DNA of 64,000 nucleotides from Micromonospora sp. M71_S20 (GTDB lineage Bacteria > Actinomycetota > Actinomycetes > Mycobacteriales > Micromonosporaceae): contig NZ_RCCV01000001.1 of assembly GCF_003664255.1 (NCBI RefSeq), positions 2,232,001 through 2,296,000 on the forward strand, read 5' to 3'. Shown in pieces: positions 33,764-40,984 of this stretch (within the stretch, counting starts at the first letter, position 1; every line of letters starts with the position of its first letter). Below the pieces are notes generated by a model, which did not search any database, was not told where the DNA came from, and saw nothing but the letters and a program-made list of their open reading frames with translations. The translations under genes and the position numbers were made by a program.

Positions 33764-35427
33764 CACTCGGCTCCTTCTCGCGCTCCGGCCCGGTCGCCGC
33801 CGTCGCGGTCGACACCGGCCTCCTCGTCCGACCGCCCGTCGCCGCCGATGGCGGCCACGAGCTGCGCGAACTCGTCGGCGAACCCGGGATGGTCGGTGCG
33901 CGGCAGGCCACCGGCCTCGACCAAACTACTACCGCTCGTCGGAGATCCACTCGTGGGGTCGGCGGCACCGGCCGGCAGCACCCGGAAGAAGACCCGGCGG
34001 CGCCGCCCGAACAGCGAACCCATCAGCCCGACCAGCAGGACGGCGGAGCTGACCAGCAGCAGCGTCGAGCCGGGGTCGTACCGGACCGACAGCGTGATGT
34101 ACGGCACGGTGCCCAGGAACTCGACAGTGGTGCCGTCGTCCAGCTGCCAGGTCTCGCCCTTGCGGAGCAGCTTCGTGCCGACCTCCTTGACCTTGCCGGC
34201 CCGCACCTGCCGCTGGTCCAACTCGTAGACCGAGCCGGGGATGCCGGCGTCCATGCCCAGGTTGCCCCGGTACGCGACGAGGTTCAGCGCGGGGTTCCGC
34301 TCGGTCGGGTACTCGGAGCGGGCGAACGGCGCGGCGGCCGGTGCGGTCGGCAGGTAGAGGCCGGAGAAGGCCATCTGGAGGTTCTCGCCCCGCTCGCCCG
34401 TCGCGGGGTCGACGTTGATGTCCGGGAAGGCCGCCAGCCCCTCGCTGGTCAGCCCCACGTCGCCCGTGGTCAGGAACGGGAAGTTGCTGGTCTGGCTCTT
34501 GCCGAACCGGTCCGTGTAGCGGATCACCGGGGCGTAGCCGTGGCCCAGCAGGTAGACGTTCGCGCCGTCGAGGCGCAGTGGGGAGTTGACCGAGAAGTTG
34601 GCCCGCCGCCGCTCCCCGTTCGCCTCGTCGACGGTCACCTCGGCGTCGAAGAACTCCGGCTGGCCGGACTCCAGAAACCGGGCGTGGAAGTCATCGAGTT
34701 GGATGCAGAAGCCCGGCAGGTCGGCGCTGTCGACGCGAGGGCCGAGCTTGCTCTCGGCGTACTGCTGGCGGGTGTTGCAGAACGCGTTGTCCGCGCCGGC
34801 CACCAGCAGCTTGTTGCCGCTCCAGCCGTACCAGGAGCCGAGCGCGACGCCGACCAGCACGAGCACCAACGAGCTGTGGAAGAGCAGGTTGCCGGTCTCC
34901 TTGAGGTAGCCCTTCTCCGCGGAGACCTCGTCGCCGCGCACCACCACCCGCCAGCGCCGCCGGCGCAGCGCCGCCGCGATCGCCGCCGCGCCCCCCTCGG
35001 GCGCGGGCAGGACGGCGTGCTGCGGCAGCCGGTCCAGCCGCTTCGGCGCGGCCGGCGGCTTCGACCGCAGCGCCCGTACGTGGTCGCGCAGCCGGGGCGT
35101 GATGCAGCCGATCAGCGAGGTGAAGAGCAGCAGGTAGATCGCGGAGAACCAGACCGAGCCGAACGCCTCGAAGGCCCCGACCCGGTCCAGCACCGGAGCC
35201 AGGTCGGGGTGCGCGGTGAAGTAGTCCCGCACGTCCTCCGGGTTGACCCCGCGCTGCGGCAGCACGGAGCCGGGGATGGCGGCCACCGCGAGCAGGAAGA
35301 GCAGCACCAGGGCCGTACGCATGCTGGTGAGCTGCCGCCACGAGTTGCGCAGCAGGGCCAGCAGGCGGTTGGGCCGGCGCCGGGGCGCCTCGGCCGGCGG
35401 TGCGGGCCGCTCGTCGACGGCGGTCAT
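33763..35427 (-). CDS. resB: Cytochrome c biogenesis protein ResB/Ccs1
   Basis: 554 residues. Three N-terminal helices (about 36-55, 90-108 and 185-205), a large extracytoplasmic domain (about 210-460, including NFSVNSPLRLDGANVYLLGHGYAP in segments) and one C-terminal helix (about 470-490) match ResB. Two Cys residues in the extracytoplasmic domain (FCNTRQQ and GFCIQLDD) are notable. It partners CcsB as the System II holocytochrome c synthase. The start at 35427 shares one base with the CcdA stop. The tail after 505 is hydrophilic and acidic. The longer frame upstream overlaps ccdA and is not used. Confidence 0.9.
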   Translation of the reverse strand: MTAVDERPAPPAEAPRRRPNRLLALLRNSWRQLTSMRTALVLLFLLAVAAIPGSVLPQRGVNPEDVRDYFTAHPDLAPVLDRVGAFEAFGSVWFSAIYLLLFTSLIGCITPRLRDHVRALRSKPPAAPKRLDRLPQHAVLPAPEGGAAAIAAALRRRRWRVVVRGDEVSAEKGYLKETGNLLFHSSLVLVLVGVALGSWYGWSGNKLLVAGADNAFCNTRQQYAESKLGPRVDSADLPGFCIQLDDFHARFLESGQPEFFDAEVTVDEANGERRRANFSVNSPLRLDGANVYLLGHGYAPVIRYTDRFGKSQTSNFPFLTTGDVGLTSEGLAAFPDINVDPATGERGENLQMAFSGLYLPTAPAAAPFARSEYPTERNPALNLVAYRGNLGMDAGIPGSVYELDQRQVRAGKVKEVGTKLLRKGETWQLDDGTTVEFLGTVPYITLSVRYDPGSTLLLVSSAVLLVGLMGSLFGRRRRVFFRVLPAGAADPTSGSPTSGSSLVEAGGLPRTDHPGFADEFAQLVAAIGGDGRSDEEAGVDRDGGDRAGAREGAE

Positions 35428-36299
35428 CAGATGCTCACCTCGCCCACCCCGACGGTGGTCTGCAACCAGATCACGAAGTTCGCCCAGCCGCCGGTGACCA
35501 GCGCGAGGCCGATCAGGATCAGCAGCGCCCCGCCCACCCGGGTGACCCAGCGGCTGTTGCGCCGGACCGCCCGGAACACGCCCAGCAGCCGCTCGAAGCC
35601 CAGCCCGAAGACGACGAACGGAATCCCCAACCCGAGGCAGTACGCCAGGGCGAGCACCACGGCCCGGTCGGTCTGCCCGCCGACGGTGGCCATGCCCATC
35701 ACCGCGCCGAGGGTCGGGCCGGCGCACGGCACCCAACTGAGCGCGAAGACCGCGCCGAAGACCGGCGCGCCGAGCAGCCCGGCGGCGGGCAGCCGCTGGA
35801 AACGGAACTCCCGCTGCAACCCGGGGACCAGTCCCACGTAGCTCAGCCCGAGCACGACGATCAGCGCGCCGATGACGATCTCCAGCGTCCGCTCGTACTC
35901 GAAGAAGACCCGGCCGACGCCGGCGAAGAGGATCGCGGTGGCGGTGAAGACGGCGGTGAAGCCGGCGATGAACAGCAGCGTGCCGGCGAGCACCCGGCCC
36001 TTGACCGCGACCTTCGGCGCCCCGGTGCGCTCGCGCACCGCCACCCCGCCGCCGTTCTCCCCGCTCGCGGCGCTGTCGGCGCCGGACAGGGGCCCGTCCG
36101 TCGGCGGCTGGCCCTTCCGCACTCGCGGACGCCGGGTTTCAAGGTCCGCGCCGGCGAGGCCGGTGACGTACGACAGGTAGCCCGGCACCAGCGGGAGCAC
36201 GCACGGGGAGAGGAAGCTGACCAGCCCCGCGAGCGCCGCCGCGCCGATGGCGAGCAGCAGCGGACCCGACTGGGCGAGCTCGGAGAACGTCTCGCCCAT
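35427..36299 (-). CDS. ccdA: Cytochrome c biogenesis protein CcdA
   Basis: 290 residues, about six transmembrane helices. The two redox cysteines sit in the symmetric motifs FLSPCVLPLVPGYLSYVTG near residue 33 and FALSWVPCAGPTLG near 187. CcdA passes electrons from cytoplasmic thioredoxin to the extracytoplasmic thiol-disulfide protein (ResA here), keeping apocytochrome cysteines reduced. A hydrophilic loop of about 50 residues (residues 50-100) follows the first motif and is longer than in Bacillus CcdA. Stop and start are overlapped with resB and resA by one base each. Confidence 0.92.
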   Translation of the reverse strand: MGETFSELAQSGPLLLAIGAAALAGLVSFLSPCVLPLVPGYLSYVTGLAGADLETRRPRVRKGQPPTDGPLSGADSAASGENGGGVAVRERTGAPKVAVKGRVLAGTLLFIAGFTAVFTATAILFAGVGRVFFEYERTLEIVIGALIVVLGLSYVGLVPGLQREFRFQRLPAAGLLGAPVFGAVFALSWVPCAGPTLGAVMGMATVGGQTDRAVVLALAYCLGLGIPFVVFGLGFERLLGVFRAVRRNSRWVTRVGGALLILIGLALVTGGWANFVIWLQTTVGVGEVSI

Positions 36300-36874
36300 C
36301 AGCGGGAACCGTTGGGTGCCGGCTGCTCGGCGGCGATCCGCTCGACGATGGGCTGGAGGCCCTCCTGCTTCACCGCCGCCCGGATCACGACGGCGATCCG
36401 GCCGTCCCGGTCCAGCACCACGGTGGCGGGGATGGTGTTCGGCGGGATGTCCAGGGCGAGCGCCAGCCGGCTCGGCGGGTCGAAGAGGCTCGGGTAGGTG
36501 ACCTTGAAGCTCTCCTCGAAGGCGAGCGCCTTGTCCCGCTGGTCCTGGATGTTGATGCCCAGGAAGGTCACCCCGGAGCCCTTCGTGGCCTGGTACGTGT
36601 TCTCCAGGTCGTCCGCCTCCGCCCGGCACGGCGCGCACCACGAGCCCCAGAAGTTGACCACCACGACCTGGCCGCGGTCCCTCGCCACGTCGTGGCTGCC
36701 GCCGGTGAGCAGCTCACCGGCGAGCTTCGGGGCGGCCGAACGCTGGTCGGGGGCGCACTCGATGATGCCGTCCCGGTTGTCGCACGCCTTCTCGCCGTCG
36801 TGCGACGAGCAGCCGGCCAGCGCCACCGTCGCGACGGCGGCGAGCAGACCCGCGGTCCACCTCCGGGCGTTCAT
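36299..36874 (-). CDS. resA: ResA-like thioredoxin-fold lipoprotein
   Basis: 191 residues. Lipoprotein signal with LAGC at about residue 22. The thioredoxin fold has the active site WGSWCAPCRAEA near 90 and a cis-Pro loop in NTIPATVVLD near 150. ResA-type proteins reduce the disulfide of apocytochrome c before heme attachment, using electrons from CcdA. Two additional cysteines (ACDNRDGIIEC) lie just after the lipidation site and could form a structural disulfide. The start overlaps the phosphatase stop (ATGA). Confidence 0.9.
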   Translation of the reverse strand: MNARRWTAGLLAAVATVALAGCSSHDGEKACDNRDGIIECAPDQRSAAPKLAGELLTGGSHDVARDRGQVVVVNFWGSWCAPCRAEADDLENTYQATKGSGVTFLGINIQDQRDKALAFEESFKVTYPSLFDPPSRLALALDIPPNTIPATVVLDRDGRIAVVIRAAVKQEGLQPIVERIAAEQPAPNGSR

Positions 36875-37521
36875 CAGGCTCCCTTGGCCGTCCTGGCGGT
36901 CGGCGACATCGCGATCAGGTGGGCGGCCGGCTCGGAGTAGCCGATGCCGACCACCTTGGCGCCGTCGAAGTGGAAGGAGGTGAGGCTGGCCAGCCCGCAC
37001 TGACGCTTGCGCGGGTCGTGCCAGAGCCGCTTGCGCTCGACGTAGCGGCGCAGCGTCCAGATCGGCAGTTGGTGGGAGACCAGCACGGCCTCGCGCCCCT
37101 CGGCGGCCACCCGGGCGGCGTGCAGGGCGCCGAACATCCGCTCCGCGATGGCGCGGTAGGCCTCGCCCCAGGACGGGGTGACCGGGTCCCGCAGCACCCA
37201 CCAGTTGCGCGGGTCGCGGAACGAGCCGTCGCCGGGCGAGACCTTCTTGCCCTCGAACCAGTTGGCGCTCTCGATGAGCCGCTCGTCCACGCCGACCGGC
37301 AGCCCGAACTGCGCGGCGATCGGCTCGGCCGTCTGCTGGGCGCGCTCCAGCGGGCTGGCCACCACGTGCACGACCTCCCGCTCGGCCAGCCCCTGCGCGG
37401 CGGCCTTGGCCATCTGCACGCCGAGCTCGGAGAGCCGGAAGCCCGGCAGCCGGCCGTAGAGGATGCCGTCCGGGTTGTGCACCTCGCCGTGCCGCAGCAC
37501 GTGGACCACCGTCTTGCTCAC
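36874..37521 (-). CDS. Histidine phosphatase family protein (phosphoglycerate mutase-like)
   Basis: 215 residues. The phosphohistidine motif VLRHGEVHN lies at about residues 8-16; the second catalytic His is in AVLVSHQLP near 145, and arginines occur in GRLPGFRLSELG and SPLERAQQTAEP. Fold and motif order match small phosphatases acting on metabolites or phosphoproteins; the substrate is unknown. The GTG at 37521 starts the gene. It is translationally overlapped with resA, so it is part of the cytochrome c operon, and hemL lies 124 bp upstream on the same strand, separated by a 60-bp direct repeat. Confidence 0.87.
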   Translation of the reverse strand: MSKTVVHVLRHGEVHNPDGILYGRLPGFRLSELGVQMAKAAAQGLAEREVVHVVASPLERAQQTAEPIAAQFGLPVGVDERLIESANWFEGKKVSPGDGSFRDPRNWWVLRDPVTPSWGEAYRAIAERMFGALHAARVAAEGREAVLVSHQLPIWTLRRYVERKRLWHDPRKRQCGLASLTSFHFDGAKVVGIGYSEPAAHLIAMSPTARTAKGA

Positions 37522-37530
37522 CGCTGCGCC

Positions 37531-37649
37531 CCCTTCGTTCGCGACTGCGGGGCTCGCAGACCCGGCTCACTCCTCGCGCTCACCGCTACGCCCTTCGTTC
37601 GCGACTGCGGGGCTCGCAGACCCGGCTCACTCCTCGCGCTCACCGCTAC
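37531..37649. repeat. 60-bp direct repeat, two copies
   Basis: Bases 37531-37589 and 37591-37649 are essentially identical (CCCTTCGTTCGCGACTGCGG, then GGCTCGCAGACCCGGCTCAC, then TCCTCGCGCTCACCGCTAC). The second copy runs into the hemL stop codon. The repeat fills the hemL/phosphatase gap; it may be a mobile or recombination-derived duplication. Confidence 0.88.
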
Positions 37650-38983
37650 CCTCCGTGACCTGCCGCTGCCGCCGCGTTGGCCGCCACCGGCAGTACGGCG
37701 GCGATCTGCTCCAGAGCGGCGTCGTCCAGCGCCGCAGACACGAACCACGCCTCGAACGCGCTCGGCGGCAGGTAGACGCCGCCGGCGAGCATCGCGTGGA
37801 AGAACGCCTTGAACGCCGGCACCTGCTGGGTGCGGGCGCTGTCGTAGTCGACCACGTCGGCGTCGGTGAAGAAGACCGAGAACATGTTTCCCGCGTACGA
37901 CAGCCGGTGCGGGACCCCGGCGGCGGCGAGCGCGTCGGCGGCGAGCCTGCCCACGACGGCGGCCGTGTCGTCCAGCTTGCGGTAGAGCGCGTCGTCGGCC
38001 AGCCGCAGGGTGGCCAGGCCGGCGGCGCAGGCCAGCGGGTTACCGGAGAGGGTGCCGGCCTGGTAGACCGGGCCGGCGGGGGCCAGTCGCTCCATGATCT
38101 CCGCACGCCCGCCGAACGCCGCGGCCGGCAGGCCACCCCCCATGACCTTGCCGTACGTCCACAGGTCGGCGTCGGAGGGGTCGAGGCCGTGCCATCCGGC
38201 GCGGGAGACCCGGAACCCGGTCATCACCTCGTCGACGATGAGCAGCGCGCCGTGCGCGTGCGCGATCCGGGCGAGCTGGGAGTTGAAGCCGTCGCGCGGG
38301 GCGACCACGCCCATGTTGCCGGCGGCGGCCTCGGTGATGATCGCGGCGATGTGCTGCCCCTCGGCGGCGAACGCCTGCTCCACGGCGGCGACGTCGTTGT
38401 ACGGCAGCACGATCGTGTCACCCGCCGCCGCACCGGTCACCCCCGGCGAATCGGGCAGGCCGAGGGTCGCCACCCCCGAGCCGGCGGCGGCCAGCAGGCC
38501 GTCGGAGTGCCCGTGGTAGCAGCCGGAGAACTTCACGATCCGGGGGCGGCCGGTGAAGCCGCGCGCCAGCCGGATCGCCGACATGGTGGCCTCGGTGCCG
38601 GAGTTGACCAGCCGGACCTGCTCGACCGGGGTGCGGTCGACGATCTCGGCGGCCAGCTCGACCTCGCCCGGGGTGGGGGTGCCGAAGCTCGTGCCCCGGG
38701 TCGCGGCCGACCTGATCGCGTCCACGACCTCCGGGTGCGCGTGGCCGAGGATCAGCGGGCCCCAGGAGGAGACCAGGTCCACGTAGCGCCGGTCGTCGGC
38801 GTCGTAGAGCCAGGGCCCCTCCCCCCGGACCATGAAGCGCGGCGTGCCGCCGACGGCACGGAACGCGCGCACGGGGGAGTTCACCCCGCCGGGCACGATG
38901 GCCTTGGCGCGGTCGAACAGGGCCTCGGAGGCCGGTGCGTCGGCCGGGTAGCGGCCGGATCCGGCGGGAAACATATCGGTCAC
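37646..38983 (-). CDS. hemL: Glutamate-1-semialdehyde 2,1-aminomutase
   Basis: 445 residues, class III aminotransferase fold. The PLP lysine is in [18 protein letters not shown] near residue 270; other conserved blocks are [16 protein letters not shown] near 37, [18 protein letters not shown] near 127, the Asp in [11 protein letters not shown] near 245 and GTLSGNPLA near 303. It converts glutamate-1-semialdehyde to 5-aminolevulinate, the first committed tetrapyrrole precursor. Its placement beside System II cytochrome c genes links heme supply with its use. The GTG at 38983 is the start; an in-frame ATG lies 9 bp later. It may read through the 60-bp repeat into the phosphatase-resA operon. 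Confidence 0.93.
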   Translation of the reverse strand: MTDMFPAGSGRYPADAPASEALFDRAKAIVPGGVNSPVRAFRAVGGTPRFMVRGEGPWLYDADDRRYVDLVSSWGPLILGHAHPEVVDAIRSAATRGTSFGTPTPGEVELAAEIVDRTPVEQVRLVNSGTEATMSAIRLARGFTGRPRIVKFSGCYHGHSDGLLAAAGSGVATLGLPDSPGVTGAAAGDTIVLPYNDVAAVEQAFAAEGQHIAAIITEAAAGNMGVVAPRDGFNSQLARIAHAHGALLIVDEVMTGFRVSRAGWHGLDPSDADLWTYGKVMGGGLPAAAFGGRAEIMERLAPAGPVYQAGTLSGNPLACAAGLATLRLADDALYRKLDDTAAVVGRLAADALAAAGVPHRLSYAGNMFSVFFTDADVVDYDSARTQQVPAFKAFFHAMLAGGVYLPPSAFEAWFVSAALDDAALEQIAAVLPVAANAAAAAGHGG

Positions 38984-39094
38984 GATGCCGCCATTGTGTC
39001 AGCGTCGGGCGGCGAATCGGCAGGCACCCCGCACGGGGGTTACCAGGCTCACCCGGGCCGGCCCTCACCGCCGTCCCGGCGGCGTCGCTCCCGC
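38984..39094. other. Upstream gap of hemL
   Basis: No gene supported. The start of the 575-bp gap between hemL and the plus-strand STAS gene should contain the hemL promoter on the minus strand, but no clear hexamers are visible. The rest of the gap is the 25-bp array and its diverged end, then a short promoter stretch. Confidence 0.35.
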
Positions 39095-39421
39095 CGTGCG
39101 GGGTGTACCCGTTCCCGACCCTCCCGGAGCACGTCCGGTCCCGGCCTTGCGGGACGTACCCGTTGCCTGCCGTGCGGAGCGTTGCCGCTCCCCTTCGATG
39201 CGGGGCGTACCCGCTCCCGACCGTGCGGACTGTGCCCGTCCCTGGCCGCGCGGACTGTGCCCGTCCCTGGCCGCGCGGAGTGTGCCCGTCCCTGGCCGTG
39301 CGGCGTGTGGCCGTCCCTGGCCGTGCGGCGTGTGCCCGCTCCCGACCGCGCGGACTGTGCCCGTCTCCAGCCGTGCGGCGTGTGCCCGTCCCTGGCCATG
39401 CGGGCTGATCCGGTTCGGGTC
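39095..39421. repeat. Degenerate 25-bp tandem repeat array (about 13 units)
   Basis: Units follow the pattern CGYGCGGNNTGTGCCCGTCCCTGGC. Clear units start at 39095, 39146, 39197, 39222, 39247, 39272, 39297, 39322, 39347 and 39372; two older units are 26 bp, and a diverged one starts at 39397. Neighbouring units in the middle (39222-39321) are nearly identical. The period is not a multiple of three and no gene is supported on either strand, so it is a non-coding minisatellite. Confidence 0.88.
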
Positions 39422-39546
39422 CTGCCGTGCGGGGGCGGGCTGCCGTCGCCCTGGCGCGGGGGCGCTTCCGTGCTCGGGAGCGTGGTCGTCGCGTTCGGTT
39501 GGTTTGGTCGCCACCCGCTCGACGGGCCGGGTGGTCCGGATCGCGC

Positions 39547-39552
39547 TAGGCT
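39547..39552 (+). promoter_or_regulatory. Predicted -10 box, leaderless transcript
   Basis: TAGGCT lies 6 nt before the GTG of the STAS gene at 39559, with no ribosome-binding site. Confidence 0.55.
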
Positions 39553-39558
39553 GACCCG

Positions 39559-39894
39559 GTGGATCGTGCCGAACTGTCCATCACGCTACACCGGACGGGC
39601 GACGAAGCTGTGCTTCGCCTGGCCGGTGAGATCGACATGCTCACGGCCGCCCAGTTGTCGACCGTCGTCAACGAGGTCCTCGCCGATCCGCCACCGCGCA
39701 TCGTGCTCGACCTCGGCGGGGTCACCTTCTGCGACTCCCAGGGCCTGGGCACCCTCGTCGTACTCAGCCGCAAGGCCAGCCACGCGCAGAGCCTGCTGAT
39801 CCTGACCAACGTCGGCGACTTCCTGCTCCGCGTCCTGGACATCACCGGCCTGCGTAGCGCCCTGATGATCCGCAACGACCAGACCACGGGCTGA
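39559..39894 (+). CDS. STAS-domain anti-sigma factor antagonist (RsbV/SpoIIAA-like)
   Basis: 111 residues, one STAS domain. The phosphoserine site is in FCDSQGLGTLV near residue 56, and the N-terminal strand block VLRLAGEIDMLTA is typical. When unphosphorylated such proteins bind an anti-sigma kinase and free a sigma factor; the SpoIIE-type phosphatases in this window could reset them. The GTG start follows TAGGCT by 6 nt, suggesting leaderless translation. It stands alone, followed by a repeat-rich 535-bp gap. Confidence 0.88.
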   Translation: MDRAELSITLHRTGDEAVLRLAGEIDMLTAAQLSTVVNEVLADPPPRIVLDLGGVTFCDSQGLGTLVVLSRKASHAQSLLILTNVGDFLLRVLDITGLRSALMIRNDQTTG

Positions 39895-39970
39895 CTCCCC
39901 GCCCAACCCACGCGTCGACTCCCCCGCCCACTCCACGCGCGGACTCCCCGCCCAGACGACGGGTTGAGGC

Positions 39971-40018
39971 GATCTTGGCGGGAAACGGCCCCTCCAGGGG
40001 CCGCCAGCTACCAAGATC
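39971..40018. repeat. Nested palindrome in the STAS/response-regulator gap
   Basis: Outer arms GATCTTGG/CCAAGATC (39971-39978 with 40011-40018) enclose a perfect GGCCCCT-CC-AGGGGCC hairpin (39987-40002). It could terminate STAS transcription or be another dispersed palindrome. Bases 39895-39970 before it hold only short related C-rich phrases (CCACGCGTCGACTCCCC and CCACGCGCGGACTCCCC). Confidence 0.65.
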
Positions 40019-40074
40019 TCGCTGCGCACGCCGACACCCCCGCCCGGCGTGTCCACACGCCCCGCCCACCCGGA

Positions 40075-40135
40075 GTCGATCATGACGTTGGCCCGGACAA
40101 TCCGACCATTTCCCCCGGCCAACCTCATGATCAAC
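40075..40135. repeat. Palindromic intergenic element 3
   Basis: A 61-bp palindrome with 19-bp arms: GTCGATCATGACGTTGGCC pairs with GGCCAACCTCATGATCAAC with two mismatches. The left end matches elements 1, 2 and 4; the right end has GATCAAC instead of GATCGAC. Confidence 0.7.
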
Positions 40136-40230
40136 GGGCGAGGGCGAGGGGCGAGGCCGGGAGCCGAGTCCGGTCCCGGGTGCGGGCCGGACCGGCCTGC
40201 GGGCAGGGCCGGGAGCCCGGGTCCGGCCCC

Positions 40231-40370
40231 GGGTGAGGGCCGGAGGGCCCGGGTGAGGGCCGGAGGGCCCGGGTGAGGGCCGGAGGGCCCGGGTGAGGGC
40301 CGGAGGGCCCGGGTGAGGGCCGGAGGGCCCGGGTGAGGGCCGGAGGGCCCGGGTGAGGGCCGGAGGGCCC
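40231..40370. repeat. Perfect 20-bp tandem repeat, seven copies
   Basis: GGGTGAGGGCCGGAGGGCCC repeats seven times without change, flanked by partial copies on both sides. Each unit contains the small hairpin GGGCC-GGAG-GGCCC. It lies between the converging STAS and response-regulator genes. There are no spacers, so it is not CRISPR. The remaining gap (40136-40230 and 40371-40429) is GC-rich, contains no gene and looks like decayed repeat. Confidence 0.93.
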
Positions 40371-40429
40371 GGGCCGTGGTCAGGGCCTGTGGGTCAGGGC
40401 CTGTCGGTTTGGGCGGGTCGGGGGGTGGG

Positions 40430-40984
40430 TCAGGGGGTGTTGCCCCAGCGGGCCTGTTCCAGGACCCGCACCGCTCGGTCGCGGGAATCCTGATCGTCCA
40501 GGCGCAGCATCGCGGTGGCCTCGTCGACCGCGTCGGTCAGCACCCGCAGCTGCGCGTCCCGGTCCCGCACCAGATCCGACTGGGCCGCGAGCTGCCGGGT
40601 CTTCACCCACAGCTCGACGAAGACCGACACCTTGGCGCGCAGCACCCACGGGTCGAACGGCTTGGTCAGGTAGTCGACCGCGCCGACCGCGTAACCGCGC
40701 AGCGCCAGCTGGGCGTCCCGGTCGGCGGCGGTGAGGAAGATGATCGGCACGTGCCGCGTACGCTCGCGCCGCTTGATGTGGCTGGCCGTCTCGAAGCCGT
40801 CCATGTCCGGCATCTGGGCGTCCAGCAGGATCACCGCGAAGTCGTCGACCAGCAGCTGCTTCAGGGCCGCCTCGCCGCTCTCGACGGCGACGGACTGGAC
40901 CGGCAGGCCCTGGAGAATCGCCTCCAGTGCCATCAGGTTCTCCCGGCGGTCGTCCACCAGCAGCGCCTTTGCCATCTGGGTCAC
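40430..40984 (-). CDS. Response regulator (receiver domain with helical C-terminus)
   Basis: 184 residues. Receiver domain at about 4-125: acidic pocket in LLVDDRRENL, phospho-Asp in ILLDAQMPDMDG near 57, Thr in IIFLTAADRD near 85 and Lys in DYLTKPFDP near 109. The last 60 residues form a coiled-coil helix (AQSDLVRDRDAQLRVLTDAV) with no DNA-binding domain, so it probably acts through protein contacts. GTG 40984 overlaps the kinase stop (GTGA), coupling both; ATG 40975 is an alternative. It is the likely phosphate acceptor of the large hybrid kinase. Confidence 0.88.
   Translation of the reverse strand: MTQMAKALLVDDRRENLMALEAILQGLPVQSVAVESGEAALKQLLVDDFAVILLDAQMPDMDGFETASHIKRRERTRHVPIIFLTAADRDAQLALRGYAVGAVDYLTKPFDPWVLRAKVSVFVELWVKTRQLAAQSDLVRDRDAQLRVLTDAVDEATAMLRLDDQDSRDRAVRVLEQARWGNTP

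Noticed and set aside
39095..39421. Possible CRISPR array or repetitive surface-protein gene
   Set aside because: No unique spacers; the 25-bp period shifts frame each unit, and translations lack any start with a ribosome-binding site.
37463..39799. 778-codon plus-strand open frame opposite hemL and through the 25-bp array
   Set aside because: No recognisable domain; it is the complement of hemL followed by Cys/Pro-rich repeat translation.
40231..40370. Possible CRISPR array
   Set aside because: The 20-bp units are contiguous with no spacers, and there are no cas genes in the window.
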